Shown here one piece after another: positions 5,884 through 6,206 of a stretch of 6,206 nucleotides of DNA (positions are counted from its first letter, which is position 1; every line of letters begins with the position of its first letter). The DNA is from Anaerolineae bacterium. Its GTDB lineage: Bacteria > Chloroflexota > Anaerolineae > Epilineales > JAHCIE01. Under the pieces are notes generated by a model. The model searched no databases, was not told the DNA's origin, and saw only the letters and a list, made by a program, of their open reading frames with translations. Both the position numbers and the translations under genes were made by a program. The stretch spans positions 1-6,206 of the forward strand of contig JAHCIE010000202.1 in the NCBI GenBank assembly GCA_026129385.1, read 5' to 3'.

Positions 5884-6206
5884 ATGACCAGCGTTCCCAG
5901 CGGCCTCCACGGCCAGCGGGCCGCCGTCGTCGGCGCCGGCATCGAGGGCATGTCCCTCGCTCGCTGGTTCACGCGCCAGGGGGCGGACGTCACGGTTCAT
6001 CTGGCCCGACCCTACGACGAGATTCGCGCCGACCCGTCGCTGGCGGCACAGGCCGCCGAGCTTGACCGCCTGGGGGCGACGCTGGCGGCGGGGGATGATT
6101 ACCTGCGGGGCGTCGCGGACTCCGACATCATCGGCGTCGTACAGAGCGCGTATACCTACAAGTACCCGAAGAATGTGGCCGTGCTGGACGCGGCCAGGAC
6201 GCGAGG
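5884..6206 (+). CDS. murD: Divergent MurD-type ligase, N-terminal part (3' end cut off by window)
   Basis: An ATG six bases after the mraY stop opens a frame of 107 complete codons that continues past the right edge. MurD adds D-Glu to UDP-MurNAc-L-Ala in the cytoplasm. What is visible is the N-terminal Rossmann-like UDP-binding domain: AAVVGAGIEGMSLARWF (13-29) fits the family's glycine-rich VxGxGxSGxAxAR loop, GADVTVHLARP (33-43) fits the second strand, then LDRLGATLAAGDD (60-72) and SDIIGVV (80-86). The SPG[IV]P motif that normally follows is missing; QSAYTYKYP (87-95) stands there. The usual Asp after VTV (as in E. coli MDTR) is also absent. The ATPase and C-terminal domains are outside, so MurD identity rests mainly on fold pattern and on the mraY-murD gene order. 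Only a weak TAGG (5875-5878) precedes the start, so translation is probably coupled to mraY. It could be a MurD-like protein with altered specificity. Confidence 0.78.
   Translation, partial: MTSVPSGLHGQRAAVVGAGIEGMSLARWFTRQGADVTVHLARPYDEIRADPSLAAQAAELDRLGATLAAGDDYLRGVADSDIIGVVQSAYTYKYPKNVAVLDAARTR

Noticed and set aside
6121..6206. Frameshift as the cause of the missing SPG motif in murD
   Set aside because: The other two forward frames were read across this segment and do not restore an SPG-like motif, and the frame stays open to the window edge.

Overview
This window is a stretch of a bacterial dcw (division and cell wall) gene cluster. All seven genes lie on the + strand and are packed almost without gaps. 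In order they are: the 3' end of mraZ, rsmH (mraW), a small ftsL-like membrane gene, ftsI (class B penicillin-binding protein), murF, mraY, and the 5' part of murD, which runs off the right edge. The DNA is GC-rich with strong G/C preference at third codon positions. Several protein details (the MurF wording around EMGMYAIGEI and GPVHLERLGS, the RsmH start HIPVLLEP..GGRYIDGTLGAGGH, and the WDWDR/NVGAVHL region of the PBP) remind me of Chloroflexota. That assignment comes from memory of the families, not from a search, and is only moderately secure.

Layout: the second half of the transcriptional regulator MraZ ends at 220 and overlaps the GTG start of rsmH by three bases. A 16-base gap leads to ftsL, and a 34-base gap leads to ftsI. 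ftsI overlaps murF by four bases (ATGA). murF shares one base with mraY (TAATG). mraY is followed six bases later by murD. No gap exceeds 34 bases, and I see no promoter, terminator, RNA gene, mobile element, CRISPR array or other accessory insert. The layout suggests one transcript with translational coupling at several junctions.

How the genes work together: MraZ regulates dcw transcription, and RsmH methylates 16S rRNA in the ribosomal P site. FtsL and FtsI belong to the septal divisome, where FtsI cross-links septal peptidoglycan. MurD and MurF are two of the four cytoplasmic amino-acid ligases that build UDP-MurNAc-pentapeptide. MraY transfers that product onto undecaprenyl phosphate to make lipid I.

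This is mostly an ordinary, well-known locus, and I found no undescribed system. The points worth a second look are: murE is absent from its usual place between ftsI and murF; the MurD N-terminal domain departs from the family at its substrate-binding positions; MraY has HNH where HHH is usual; and the PBP has KTGS where KTGT is usual.
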